A stretch of 20,950 nt of DNA from an uncultured Collinsella sp. (GTDB lineage Bacteria; Actinomycetota; Coriobacteriia; Coriobacteriales; Coriobacteriaceae): contig UQSB01000042.1 in the NCBI GenBank assembly GCA_900543505.1, forward strand, positions 1 to 20,950, given 5' to 3'. Under the pieces are notes generated by a model. That model was not told where the DNA came from. It saw nothing but the letters and a program-made list of their open reading frames with translations, and searched no databases. The first letter of the stretch is position 1; each line of letters begins with the position of its first letter. Positions 8,411 to 16,975 of the stretch are shown in pieces. The translations under genes and the position numbers were made by a program.

Positions 8411-11215
8411 GTGAAACCTTCCGCCGTCCTTCGCTTAGCTCTATATCGCACCCTAGCCGTCACGCTTGCTGCGCTCACACTACTGAGCGCCGTCATGCCC
8501 ACCCCGGCCTTTGCCGCCGACTCCGACCAGCAGGTCAAGACGGTCCGCGTCGGCTGGCTTGTCAACAACGAGGGGTTCCAGGAAGGCACACCGGGCGAGC
8601 GCCTCTCGGGATGGGGTTACGAGTACCTCCAGACCCTCTCGTACTACACCCCTGGCTGGCAGTACGAATACGTGTCCGGCACCTTCACCGAGCTCATGGA
8701 CATGCTCGAGAAGGGCGAAATCGACCTCATGCCCAACATCTCGCATTCAGTAGAACGCGAGCAAAAGTTACTCTTTTCCTCAAACCCCGAGGGCACCGAG
8801 CGCTACTACATCTACGCCAAGCCCGATCGCGACGATCTGGCCAAGGGTGACCCCCAGGCACTCCAAGGCCTCACCATAGGCTGCAACTCTGGCGTTATGC
8901 AAACCTTCGTCGGCCAGCAGTGGCTCGCCAACGAAGGCGTCACCTGTACCTATAAAGAAATCGACACCGGCGGCGCCCTCTTTGAGGCACTTTCAGACGG
9001 CGAGGTCGACGCCGTCATCATGAACGACACCATTTCGTCGCCCGATGCGTCGCCCATGTTCTACGTAGGCTCGAGCGACTACTATTTTGCCGTCCCCAAA
9101 AGCCGCCCCGATCTGATGAACGACATCAACTCGGCCATGGCGGCAATCAACCGCACCAACCCGCGCTACAACGACGAAGTCAAATCCAACTACTCGGCGC
9201 AAAATAGCGGATCCGCATCACTTACCAACTCCGAACGGTCGTGGCTCAAGGCCAATAACGACACGCTTACACTTGGTTATCTCAACAACAATCTCCCCTT
9301 CTGCAACCAAGATGCAAACGGAGAAATGGAAGGGTCACTCGCCTCACTCGTTACGACGCTCCACGACAAATTTGGCATTACCGTACACACGCTCGCTTTT
9401 TCAAGCAACCAGCAAATGACGGAAGCGCTCTCAAAGGGAAATATCGACATCGCCCTACCGGCATTTCGCGACTACTGGCTTGCCGAGCAAATGGGGACCG
9501 TTCAATCGATTTCGATGGGAACGATCTCTCTTACCGCCATCCACGCCACCAGCGATCTCAACAAGGATCTCCGCAATATCTGTTGCACAGGGTTTTCCAT
9601 CGTCAACCGCAGCGAATTAAAAACTATGTTTCCAAATGCAAATGTAACCGAGTATCCGTCTGCAGACGACATGCTTTCTGCCCTTAAGGACGGAAGATCA
9701 AGCTGCATCGTTGTTCCCAACGCACGGCTGGAAACCATCCGAGATAGCTACGATATCAGAGACTACGAGATACAGGAACTCTCACGCACGGCCGAACTTT
9801 CTTGCCTTATGCGACGCGGAAATCCCGAATTATTGAGTATCGTCAACAAGGGCATCATCAACGCCGGAGAATCGCTTTCTGCGAGCAATTATTCCTCTAC
9901 GTCGTATAGCGCACAGGAATCAGACGCGTTCAGGTTTATATATCGTCATCGTAGCTCGATTGTCGTCATCATCGTCGGTGTACTGTTGACTGGGGTAGCG
10001 GTTCTAACCTGGGCCCTGCAGCGAGCCAGAGTAGAGCAAAACAAGGCACTCGCCACCAATGCGGCCAAAACGGCCTTTCTCGCCCGCATGAGCCATGATA
10101 TCCGCACGCCGCTCAACGGCATTCTGGGGCTCATCGAAATTGAAGAATTGCACGAAGACGATGTCGATGCCGCCCGTAAAAACCGAGCTAAGGCGCGAAT
10201 CGCCGCCAACCATCTGCTCTCACTCATCAACGACATTCTAGAAATGGGCAGGATTGAAAATGGTAAGCTAACGCTTGAGCATGTCTCATTTAACCTCGAA
10301 GATCTCTGCAACGATGCAATTGTGCTGTGCAAGCTCCGCGCTTCCGATCGCAATATTACGATGCAGGATCAAAGAGCACATCCCCTCTGCAATCCACATG
10401 TAATGGGAAGCCCCACTCATGTACGTCAGATTATCATCAACCTGCTCGACAACAGCATCAAGTACAACAAAGATGGCGGGACTGTCGCTTTTGCATCGCA
10501 GATTAAACCGATCGATGATAGCCAGGTGCTCTTTTGCTTTAGCGTCTCGGACACCGGCATCGGCATGTCGCCCGAGTTTCTTAAACACATCTACGAACCG
10601 TTTGCCCAAGAGGGCAACGATGCCCGCAGTAAATTTCAGGGAACTGGCATGGGCATGCCGATCGTCAAATCGCTCATAGACATGATGGGCGGCACGATTG
10701 AGATTTCGAGCGAGGTCGGCGTGGGAAGTACGTTCAACGTCCAGATTCCGCTCGATATCGACAAGAACCCTCAGGCAAGAGAAGGTGCGGACGAGCAGGC
10801 GATCAGCTGCTCGCTTGCCGGCATGAACGTTCTTTTGGCCGAAGACAACGAGCTCAATGCCGAAATTGCCCAGGCCCTGCTCGAAAGCGAAGGCATCGTC
10901 GTAACTCGCGCCGCCGACGGCAAAGAAGCGGTCGAACTATACACTAGTCGTCCCGCCGGCAGCTTCGATGCGATCCTGATGGACATCATGATGCCGGGTA
11001 TGGATGGCTACGAGGCAACTCGCGCGATTCGTCTGAGCGAGAAGGCCGATGCAGCCGACATCCCCATCATCGCGCTCACCGCCAATGCCTTTGCCGAGGA
11101 CGCCAAGGCGGCACACGATGCCGGCATGAACGCCCATCTGCCCAAACCGCTCGACTTTAACAAGCTCAAAAACATCCTCGCCCGCATCAAGAAAAACGGA
11201 ACTGTTTCGCTATAG
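8411..11215 (+). CDS. Hybrid sensor histidine kinase with two solute-binding domains and a receiver
   Basis: A 934-residue membrane sensor. In order: signal peptide (about 1-36, ending TPAFA); two periplasmic-binding-protein type 3 domains (about 42-270 and 285-500; each starts with a strand such as VRVGWL or LTLGYL and contains MLEKGEIDLMPNI or ALSKGNIDIALPA); one membrane helix (about 514-536); HisKA with FLARMSHDIRTPLNGI (His562); HATPase with N-box INLLDNSIKYN, DTGIGM and GTGMGM; and a C-terminal receiver with AEDNE and the phosphoacceptor Asp858 in ILMDIMMPGMDGY. It should sense a small molecule outside the cell and phosphorylate its own receiver. No Hpt domain or DNA-binding regulator is adjacent. 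The second binding domain is more AT-rich than the rest. An upstream ATG (8378) is disfavoured. Confidence 0.93.
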   Translation: MKPSAVLRLALYRTLAVTLAALTLLSAVMPTPAFAADSDQQVKTVRVGWLVNNEGFQEGTPGERLSGWGYEYLQTLSYYTPGWQYEYVSGTFTELMDMLEKGEIDLMPNISHSVEREQKLLFSSNPEGTERYYIYAKPDRDDLAKGDPQALQGLTIGCNSGVMQTFVGQQWLANEGVTCTYKEIDTGGALFEALSDGEVDAVIMNDTISSPDASPMFYVGSSDYYFAVPKSRPDLMNDINSAMAAINRTNPRYNDEVKSNYSAQNSGSASLTNSERSWLKANNDTLTLGYLNNNLPFCNQDANGEMEGSLASLVTTLHDKFGITVHTLAFSSNQQMTEALSKGNIDIALPAFRDYWLAEQMGTVQSISMGTISLTAIHATSDLNKDLRNICCTGFSIVNRSELKTMFPNANVTEYPSADDMLSALKDGRSSCIVVPNARLETIRDSYDIRDYEIQELSRTAELSCLMRRGNPELLSIVNKGIINAGESLSASNYSSTSYSAQESDAFRFIYRHRSSIVVIIVGVLLTGVAVLTWALQRARVEQNKALATNAAKTAFLARMSHDIRTPLNGILGLIEIEELHEDDVDAARKNRAKARIAANHLLSLINDILEMGRIENGKLTLEHVSFNLEDLCNDAIVLCKLRASDRNITMQDQRAHPLCNPHVMGSPTHVRQIIINLLDNSIKYNKDGGTVAFASQIKPIDDSQVLFCFSVSDTGIGMSPEFLKHIYEPFAQEGNDARSKFQGTGMGMPIVKSLIDMMGGTIEISSEVGVGSTFNVQIPLDIDKNPQAREGADEQAISCSLAGMNVLLAEDNELNAEIAQALLESEGIVVTRAADGKEAVELYTSRPAGSFDAILMDIMMPGMDGYEATRAIRLSEKADAADIPIIALTANAFAEDAKAAHDAGMNAHLPKPLDFNKLKNILARIKKNGTVSL

Positions 11216-11257
11216 TTTGTGCCCAACTGCCATGCACAGTTAGAAAGGAAGCCGACG

Positions 11258-11737
11258 ATGTTTAGACCCTTACGCCGAAAGAAACGCGCCATCACTGACG
11301 AGGAAGCACGTGAACTGCTGACCACCTGCAAGCGCGGTGTCTTTGCCGTCAACGGCGATGGTGGCTACCCTTATGCCATTCCCGTCAACTACTTCTTTGA
11401 CACCGAGCACGACAAGATTTATTTCCATGGCGCCAAGGCTGGCCACAAGGTCGATTCACTCAGGCGTGATGACAAAGTCTGCTTTACGGTTTACGGCAAC
11501 GAGTGGTACAAGGACGATGACTGGGCTCCCTACGTTATGAGCGCCGTGGTCTTTGGTCGTTGCCGCCTAGTAAATGAGACACCTGCGTTTATCGAGGACA
11601 AAGTCCGCCAGCTCGCGCTTAAGTACTACCCCTCTGCCGAAGAAGTTGAAGAGGAAATCGCCAAAGACATCAAGGGCGTCCAACTCTACGAGATTTCGAT
11701 TGAGCATCTTTGCGGCAAGCAGATTCAAGAAAAGTAA
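11258..11737 (+). CDS. Pyridoxamine 5'-phosphate oxidase family (NimA-like) flavin-binding protein
   Basis: A 159-residue protein with the split-barrel flavin-binding fold. Recognisable blocks are ITDEEARELLTTCKRGVFAV (about 12-31), GYPYAIPVNYFFD (35-47), KIYFHGAKAGHKVDSLRRDDKVCFTV (52-77) and a C-terminal helical part. The pattern 'YPYAIPVNY...IYFHGA..GHKVD.LR....VCF.V' is that of the NimA-like PPOX group, some members of which reduce nitroimidazoles; function here is not established. The ATG at 11258 follows AGAAAGGA; an in-frame ATG at 11219 has no ribosome site. It starts 42 bases after the sensor kinase and may be read through from it. A strong bidirectional terminator follows. Confidence 0.88.
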   Translation: MFRPLRRKKRAITDEEARELLTTCKRGVFAVNGDGGYPYAIPVNYFFDTEHDKIYFHGAKAGHKVDSLRRDDKVCFTVYGNEWYKDDDWAPYVMSAVVFGRCRLVNETPAFIEDKVRQLALKYYPSAEEVEEEIAKDIKGVQLYEISIEHLCGKQIQEK

Positions 11738-11764
11738 GCCCAAAAACAGGTCCTACAAATAGCA

Positions 11765-11804
11765 AAATGGCTCGGTTCCAACCAGTATTGGAACCGAGCC
11801 ATTT
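11765..11804. terminator. Bidirectional rho-independent terminator
   Basis: A perfect 17-bp stem, AAATGGCTCGGTTCCAA (11765-11781) with its complement (11788-11804), and a 6-base loop. The T-rich 3' flank GTTTAT serves the plus strand and TTTTGCT the minus strand. It separates the convergent PPOX gene and second sensor kinase. Confidence 0.93.
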
Positions 11805-11806
11805 GT

Positions 11807-13999
11807 TTATGAAGCGTCGGCGGCTATGTGCGCAAGCGCCTCAACGAGATCCTGAGAACTCACGGGTTTGCTCAGATGCGCGTTCATGCCCGCCTCGCGC
11901 GAAAGCCTACGGTCGTCGGCAAAGGCATTGGCGCTCACGGCGATAATCGGCGTGGTCGCGGCGTCCTCGCGATCGAGCGCCCGAATCTGCCGCGTGGCCT
12001 CAAGGCCATCGATGCCGGGCATCATGATGTCCATCAATACCACGTCGTACTCGTGCGGCGTGCTCGCGGCAAACGTCTCGACGGCAGACTCGCCATCTTT
12101 AACATGTGTCACGACGGCACCGGCGCGGTCGAGCGTAAACTGTGCGATCTCGGCATTCAGGTCGTTATCCTCTACGAGCAAAACACGCAGGCCCTGGAGC
12201 ACGTCGCTGTCGCCTGCATCCACGCGAACTGCCTGGGGAATCTCGGAACTCTTGCACTTCTCAAACGGCAGGCAAATGGTAAACGTCGTCCCCCGCCCCA
12301 AGGCGCTCGTAAAGCTCATGGTTCCGCCCATAAGCTCGACCAACTGTTTGGCAATAGACGCGCCCAGGCCAGTTCCCGATGAAGCGCCTTCCACCTGTTG
12401 TTCCTCGCGGCTGAACGGCTCGTAGAGGTGCTGTTGAAACTCCTCGCTCATGCCAATGCCGTTATCGGCGATCGTGTATTCATAGACGGGAACACCGTCC
12501 ACCGGCTCCACCTCGCGGCATGTCAGGCGAACATAGCCGCCCTGGCGGTTGTACTTGACGGCATTACCGGCAATATTGAGCAACAGACGCTTGAGGTGCG
12601 TCACGCTCACCCGGGCATAGGGATGATCAAGAGTCCGTTGGTCGCAGATAATTGTCACCAGGCGCTCCTCGGCCTGGCGCTCCAGAATATCGCACACCTC
12701 ACGGTTGAGGGCCACCATATCTGTAGGCACGAGATTCAGGTCGACCTGCCCGCTCTCCAAGCGGCTCATATCGAGTGCCTCGTTCGCAAGGTCGAGCAGC
12801 AGTCCCGACGCCGTCCAGATCTTTGAGCGGCACTCAGTCTGCTTTTGCAAGTCGTCCGCGTTGGCATTGCCCACCTCGACCATACCGCGAATGCCGTTGA
12901 TGGGCGTGTGCAGGTCGTGACTCATGCGACGCAGGAACTCCGTCTTTGCAGAGTTGGCAGACGAAGCTTCGCGCGCCGCTTTTGCCAGCTTGTCGCCATA
13001 GTCGCGCTCCTGCAGCAACAGGTCGGCAAAGCGTTGGCTCTCGGCGCGGCGGCGCACCAACACAACAGTGGCTATAACACCGCCGTAGAGTGCCAACACA
13101 CTGGCAACAACAGCGGCAACAACCTCAAAGTAACGCTGCGCGGGAGCATAGGTGTACACGTAAAAATCGCGCGCTTTACCAAATGTGCCCAGATACCACT
13201 CACCGCTGTCGTTAACCAATCTGACCTTACCAGCCAGGCAACGCTCCTTAATGCCGTTGACAACGATGGCATCCGTCGCAGGCAAATCGAACACGCCTGA
13301 CACGGCGGGCTCGACAGCGTTGGTCGCAACGACCTTACCGTCGTTTTCGATCACGATATTGCCGCTATCGATAGTCTCATAACCATCGAGCAAGCTCTGC
13401 AACTTGAGCGTATTGCTCGCGACCGCCTTGGCGCTCTGGTGCCTCACCGCGACAACGATGCCCTCACCGTCCCGCCGGGCCACGCAGCCAATGTCTGCGA
13501 CCGAATCGTCCGCAAGCGTAATGCGAGCGGTATAGGACTTAAGCGGATGGGCTGCCACCTCCAGCACAGGCGCCTCTTTGAGATTCGCAGCGAGCGACTC
13601 GTAGCCCACGTCATCCTTCGAGGACTCGGACACCAAGTTGCCCGATGCATCCGTTACGATCAGCGCTGTCACATTAAACTGGTCAGCATATTGCTCCAAC
13701 GTAGCGTTATCCACCGAGCCGTCGCGCTCCATATCGCGCGCCGCCTCTCCGGCGATCTCCATAACGCGAATCAGGTTTTTGGTCGCATAGGCGCTGTTGA
13801 ACGCATCGTAGGAAAGGCTCTGTGTCGCCACGTAATCGACAACGTCGGCAAAGCGCTGCTCGGCCTGAGCTGTCGTGTAGGCGTAGCTCGTCACGCCGGC
13901 AACAATCGAGAGCGCTATCCCCAACAGGACGACGATGAGCCATTCCCGTGCCGAACGATCGCCCCGCTCCTGAGCGGTGTGGTCGGACGCATCAATCAT
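11807..13999 (-). CDS. Hybrid sensor histidine kinase with receiver domain
   Basis: A 730-residue membrane kinase. Membrane helices at about 20-42 and 292-315 enclose a ~250-residue extracytoplasmic region that looks like a double Cache-type sensor (segment VTALIVTDASGNLVSES, later SGNIVIENDGKVVATN). Then follow HisKA with RRMSHDLHTPINGI (His361; the usual Arg after the acidic dipeptide is His), an N-box LLNIAGNAVKYN, DNGIGM (512-517), GTGLGA (542-547), and a receiver with VEDND and phosphoacceptor Asp657 in VLMDIMMPGIDG. Its start overlaps the stop of the upstream solute-binding lipoprotein gene by four bases, so the two are probably partners in one sensing unit. Output is unknown: no Hpt or DNA-binding regulator is near. 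The catalytic half resembles that of the convergent kinase at 8411-11215. Confidence 0.93.
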   Translation of the reverse strand: MIDASDHTAQERGDRSAREWLIVVLLGIALSIVAGVTSYAYTTAQAEQRFADVVDYVATQSLSYDAFNSAYATKNLIRVMEIAGEAARDMERDGSVDNATLEQYADQFNVTALIVTDASGNLVSESSKDDVGYESLAANLKEAPVLEVAAHPLKSYTARITLADDSVADIGCVARRDGEGIVVAVRHQSAKAVASNTLKLQSLLDGYETIDSGNIVIENDGKVVATNAVEPAVSGVFDLPATDAIVVNGIKERCLAGKVRLVNDSGEWYLGTFGKARDFYVYTYAPAQRYFEVVAAVVASVLALYGGVIATVVLVRRRAESQRFADLLLQERDYGDKLAKAAREASSANSAKTEFLRRMSHDLHTPINGIRGMVEVGNANADDLQKQTECRSKIWTASGLLLDLANEALDMSRLESGQVDLNLVPTDMVALNREVCDILERQAEERLVTIICDQRTLDHPYARVSVTHLKRLLLNIAGNAVKYNRQGGYVRLTCREVEPVDGVPVYEYTIADNGIGMSEEFQQHLYEPFSREEQQVEGASSGTGLGASIAKQLVELMGGTMSFTSALGRGTTFTICLPFEKCKSSEIPQAVRVDAGDSDVLQGLRVLLVEDNDLNAEIAQFTLDRAGAVVTHVKDGESAVETFAASTPHEYDVVLMDIMMPGIDGLEATRQIRALDREDAATTPIIAVSANAFADDRRLSREAGMNAHLSKPVSSQDLVEALAHIAADAS

Positions 14000-14865
14000 G
14001 ACAGGCCCTCCACATTCAAAAAGGGCGAAGGGTCATCAAAATACTTTGACACCAGGCGCTCCATGGTGCCATCGGCAAGCATTTCTTGGTAGGCATGGGT
14101 GAGCTTAACGTCGATGCCGCGTGTGTCGTTGATATCGAAAGCGGTGCCCAAACCAACCTCTAGCAGCGGCTCAGACAAAATGCGATACGTCACGCCATAG
14201 TCTTTTTCGTAGGTGAGCAGCGAGGACTCATGCGCGGCGATGGCGTCGACTAGGCCCTCGACAAGCGCCGGGTTCAGGTACGAGCGGTCCGAAAAGCTGT
14301 AGAGCTCCTTAATCTGCGGAACGTTTTCATTGGTGTGATTGAGCAGAATCGATTCGGGCTTGGTGGTGGACTGGACCGCCACGACCCTACCCTCAAGATC
14401 GGCAAGCGTGTAGATATCGCTTTCGGGATCGACAGCAACCACCTGTCGGCTCGCAAGGTACGGCCCCGCCCAGCGATACTCGCCTTCGCGGCCCGTCATA
14501 CTAAAGCTGCCCATGACGCAATCGAGCTCGCCGCTCGCCAGCAGCTCTTTCTTCTTTTCCCAGTCGATCAGCTGGTACTTTGGCTTGTAACCAATGCGGG
14601 CCAAAGCCTCGGTCAAAATATCGACATCCAGGCCAACAATATCGCCGTACTCGTTGCTATACACAAACGGTGGATAGAGGTCGCTGCCAACGTTGAGCGT
14701 CTTAAGGTTGTCGTCTTTGACCTGCGAGGCGGCTGCGCCTTCTGATGCAGACGCCGCGGCCCCATCATTCAACCCGGAACAGCCAGCTATCGCCACGACA
14801 AAGGCGCCCACCACTGCAAGCGCAACAAACAACGATATGGCGGCCGAGCGACGAGGTCTTTTCAT
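13996..14865 (-). CDS. Extracellular solute-binding lipoprotein (family 3)
   Basis: A 289-residue periplasmic-binding-protein type 3 domain, the fold that binds polar amino acids. The N-terminus MKRPRRSAA plus a hydrophobic core ends in a lipobox (AIAGC, Cys29), followed by an Ala/Ser-rich linker, so it should be tethered to the outer face of the membrane. Domain landmarks are LNVGSDLYPPFVY, GLDVDILTEALARIGYKPKY, LLASGELDCVMGSFSMTGREGEY and a late MLADGTMERLVSKYF. The ATG at 14865 follows TGGAG; an upstream in-frame start at 15006 would add a non-secretory N-terminus. No transporter genes adjoin it. Instead its stop overlaps the start of a hybrid histidine kinase, so it probably delivers ligand to that sensor rather than to a permease. 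Confidence 0.92.
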   Translation of the reverse strand: MKRPRRSAAISLFVALAVVGAFVVAIAGCSGLNDGAAASASEGAAASQVKDDNLKTLNVGSDLYPPFVYSNEYGDIVGLDVDILTEALARIGYKPKYQLIDWEKKKELLASGELDCVMGSFSMTGREGEYRWAGPYLASRQVVAVDPESDIYTLADLEGRVVAVQSTTKPESILLNHTNENVPQIKELYSFSDRSYLNPALVEGLVDAIAAHESSLLTYEKDYGVTYRILSEPLLEVGLGTAFDINDTRGIDVKLTHAYQEMLADGTMERLVSKYFDDPSPFLNVEGLS

Positions 14866-14904
14866 CGAGCTCCAGACGATCCTGTTTACAGACTCAAGAG
14901 CTGA

Positions 14905-14913
14905 ATAATAGCA
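14905..14913 (-). promoter_or_regulatory. Extended -10 promoter of the lipoprotein-kinase operon
   Basis: Minus-strand TGCTATTAT is an extended -10 (TGn plus TATTAT). It places transcription start near 14898, about 33 bases before the ATG at 14865. No good -35 is visible, as is usual for extended -10 promoters. Confidence 0.45.
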
Positions 14914-15006
14914 GACAAAACCGCGCTTGCGCTCAATGGTTACAGATGCTTTACCATACGGGGCCTTCCAGCCAATCTGGCAGACAGCCCCGCATGCAGC
15001 GCTCAC

Positions 15007-15192
15007 TTACCGTGCATTAAAAACGTAGCGGTCCAAGCGGTCGCACGCCTCCCTTACACGCGAAAGCGGCAGCGCCAGATTCACGCGAATGTGACAGGGT
15101 CCGTGGAACGGACGGCCGTCCTGATAGCCCACGCCCACACGCGCCCCCTCGTCGAGCAGCCACTGAATATCGCAGCCATGCTCGCGGCACCA
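15007..15192 (-). pseudogene. C-terminal remnant of a PatB/MalY-type aminotransferase
   Basis: Sixty-one in-frame codons without any start, ending in TAA at 15007 and cut at the 5' end by an in-frame TAG (15193-15195). The translation WCREHGCDIQWLLDEG...VGVGYQDGRPFHGPCHIRVNLALPLSRVREACDRLDRY resembles the extreme C-terminus of class I/II PLP-dependent cystathionine beta-lyases of the PatB/MalY group, which end with '..G..F...G..F.RiN.A.p...l.eal.rl'. The other ~330 residues, including the PLP lysine, are missing, so it is a non-functional relic. It lies 26 bases beyond the trmO stop, suggesting a deletion joined the two. Confidence 0.75.
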
Positions 15193-15218
15193 CTATGGGA
15201 ATGCGGACAAATGGCCGG

Positions 15219-15956
15219 TTAGTCCTGCGCGTCGTCGACGGCGGTTACCGTCAGCCTGGTTCCGTCAACCGTAAACGATATATCGAGCCCGGCGTAAGCC
15301 AAGTGGTACACGCGGTTTGGCTCGTGCTTGCTGCCCGCGCGGCGCGGATCTTGGCGAAGGACCTCTATCAAGCCGGAGAGCTTTGCAGGCGGGACCATAT
15401 CCTGCAGCGCATGCGGAAACTCAACGTCGAGCTCTTGCCATGGCGCATCTTCAATCCAGCCGCCGGTCGCATCCGGGTGACAGTCCGCAAACAGAATGTA
15501 GGGCTTGATATCGTAGATGGGCGTGCCGTCGCGCAGATCTGCTCCCAGCACATGGATGATGGGGCCGTCGTCGGTAAGCTCGACACAATCGAGCTTGACG
15601 CAGGTAAGACCGATGGGATTGGGGCGAAACGGGCTGCGTGTGGCAAATACGCCCACGCGCTCGGCTCCACCCAAGCGCGGCGGTCGCACGGTCTTCGACC
15701 ACTTGGCGTTGGTGCCGGACCTGTCCTGCGTCTTGGCATCGGCGGCGATGTCTTCCGCCGTGCCGCCGGGCGTTCCGTTTTCAAAGCGCCAGAGCAGCCA
15801 TAGGTGAGAGAAGGAGTCCAGGCCCTCAACCGCTGCATTGGAGGCAAATTCCGGCTCAAAGACGATGCGCCCCTGCAGATGGGGCGCCAAAAAGCTGTTG
15901 CGCGGAATGCCGAACTTCTGCGGCAGGTCGGTATGTATGTGTGCAATAGGTTCCAT
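15219..15956 (-). CDS. trmO: tRNA (N6-threonylcarbamoyladenosine37-N6)-methyltransferase TrmO/TsaA
   Basis: A 245-residue TsaA-domain protein. TrmO uses S-adenosylmethionine to methylate t6A37 in certain tRNAs. Family landmarks are PIAHIHTDLPQKFGIPRN near the start, IVFEPEFA, LDSFSHLWLLWRF (about 47-59), the RPPRLGG...GVFATRSPFRPNPIGLTCVKL block (about 91-120) with the characteristic ATRSPFRPNPIG, and GADLRDGTPIYDIKPYI. The C-terminal ~90 residues match the second domain of the E. coli type. I chose the ATG at 15956, the only start that begins directly with the conserved domain. It has no Shine-Dalgarno but a TACAAT element lies exactly 7 bases upstream, which suggests a leaderless mRNA. Divergent from the XRE regulator gene. 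Confidence 0.92.
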   Translation of the reverse strand: MEPIAHIHTDLPQKFGIPRNSFLAPHLQGRIVFEPEFASNAAVEGLDSFSHLWLLWRFENGTPGGTAEDIAADAKTQDRSGTNAKWSKTVRPPRLGGAERVGVFATRSPFRPNPIGLTCVKLDCVELTDDGPIIHVLGADLRDGTPIYDIKPYILFADCHPDATGGWIEDAPWQELDVEFPHALQDMVPPAKLSGLIEVLRQDPRRAGSKHEPNRVYHLAYAGLDISFTVDGTRLTVTAVDDAQD

Positions 15957-15963
15957 GCCGGTC

Positions 15964-15969
15964 ATTGTA
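15964..15969 (-). promoter_or_regulatory. -10 element for a leaderless trmO transcript
   Basis: Minus-strand TACAAT, then 7 bases (GACCGGC), then the ATG at 15956. This spacing puts transcription start on or next to the A of the start codon, as in actinobacterial leaderless genes. Confidence 0.5.
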
Positions 15970-16022
15970 CGGCATGAGGGCATGGACGCTGCGTGCAATC
16001 CCCCACCACGACCGCCCTTTTT

Positions 16023-16066
16023 GCAACCAACGGTTGCTTGGAAGGGCATCGGCCGCCGCGTATGCT
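16023..16066 (+). promoter_or_regulatory. Promoter and candidate operator of the XRE-TipAS gene
   Basis: TTGGAA (16038-16043) and TATGCT (16061-16066) are 17 bases apart. Directly before the -35 lies a perfect palindrome GCAACC-AAC-GGTTGC (16023-16037), a plausible site for autoregulation by the encoded HTH protein. The operator role is inferred. Confidence 0.45.
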
Positions 16067-16096
16067 TAAAGCCGCAAGCAGCAGAAAGGAACTATC

Positions 16097-16924
16097 ATGG
16101 CCTTTGCAGAAAAACTCATCGCCGTCCGTCGTGCCAACAGCCTCACCCAAGAGCAGCTCGCCGCCAAGCTCTATGTCACGCGCCAGGCCGTGAGCCGCTG
16201 GGAGCGCGGCGAAGTCATCCCGGGCATCGACATGATGAAGCTCATTGCCGCCGTAACCGGAGAACCGCTGTCGCACCTGCTCGAAATGCCCGAGCACTAT
16301 TGCCAGAGCTGCGGCATGATACTCACGCCCGATGACTGCGGCACCAATGCCGCGGGCGCCAGGACCGATCATTACTGCAAGTGGTGCTACGACCGCGGCA
16401 AGTACACCTATGAGACCACGATGGAGGCAATGATCGAAGATTGTGCCCCGCGGCTGGCACAAAGCACCGGCATGTCGCTCGATGAAGCCGTCTCGCTCAT
16501 GGGCGCCGTGCTGCCGCAACTGGAGCGCTGGCGCTCCGTGCACGAAAACGAGGACCGCTACGGTGCCGAGGCGCGGGCGCGCTATGGCGATGAGGCTATC
16601 GATACGGCAAACGAAGCGCTGTTGGACATGGACCCCGAAACCTGGAACGACATGAAAGAACTCGAGCGCGCGATTTTAGGCCAGCTCTCGATTGCCATGG
16701 ACGACGGCGATCCAAAGAGTAACGAAGCCCGCAAGCTTGTCGCAATGCACCGCCGATGGGTTGGCCTTAACTGGGGACACGAGCCCCAGGACGAAGCATA
16801 CCTGGGCCTCGCCAATGGTTATCTTGCCGACCAGCGCTTTGTTGACTACTACGACAAGCCCTGCGGCACCGGAGCCACGGCGTTTCTGGTACAGGCAATC
16901 GAGTCGTCGTTGACGCGTGCATAG
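16097..16924 (+). CDS. XRE-HTH / zinc-ribbon / TipAS-domain transcriptional regulator
   Basis: A 275-residue three-part protein. Residues 4-60 are an XRE helix-turn-helix (LTQEQLAAKLYVTRQAVSRWERGEVIPGIDMMKLIA). Residues 68-100 form a small zinc ribbon with Cys69-x2-Cys72, Cys81, and Cys94-x2-Cys97 (HYCQSCGMIL...DCGTNAAG...HYCKWCY). Residues ~155-272 resemble TipAS, the helical antibiotic-binding domain first known from the MerR-type regulator TipA (IAMDDGDPKSNEARKLVAMHRRW..., then YLGLANGYLADQRFVDYYDKPCGTGATAFLVQAIE). This suggests a cytoplasmic regulator that senses a drug or peptide. AAAGGA precedes the ATG. The glutaredoxin gene follows after 51 bases. Divergent from trmO, with which it shares a 140-base gap. 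Its targets are unknown. Confidence 0.88.
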   Translation: MAFAEKLIAVRRANSLTQEQLAAKLYVTRQAVSRWERGEVIPGIDMMKLIAAVTGEPLSHLLEMPEHYCQSCGMILTPDDCGTNAAGARTDHYCKWCYDRGKYTYETTMEAMIEDCAPRLAQSTGMSLDEAVSLMGAVLPQLERWRSVHENEDRYGAEARARYGDEAIDTANEALLDMDPETWNDMKELERAILGQLSIAMDDGDPKSNEARKLVAMHRRWVGLNWGHEPQDEAYLGLANGYLADQRFVDYYDKPCGTGATAFLVQAIESSLTRA

Positions 16925-16975
16925 ACCGCGGCGGCTTTGGGTATTTCAATCGAAACCTCAACCGATTGGAGACCT

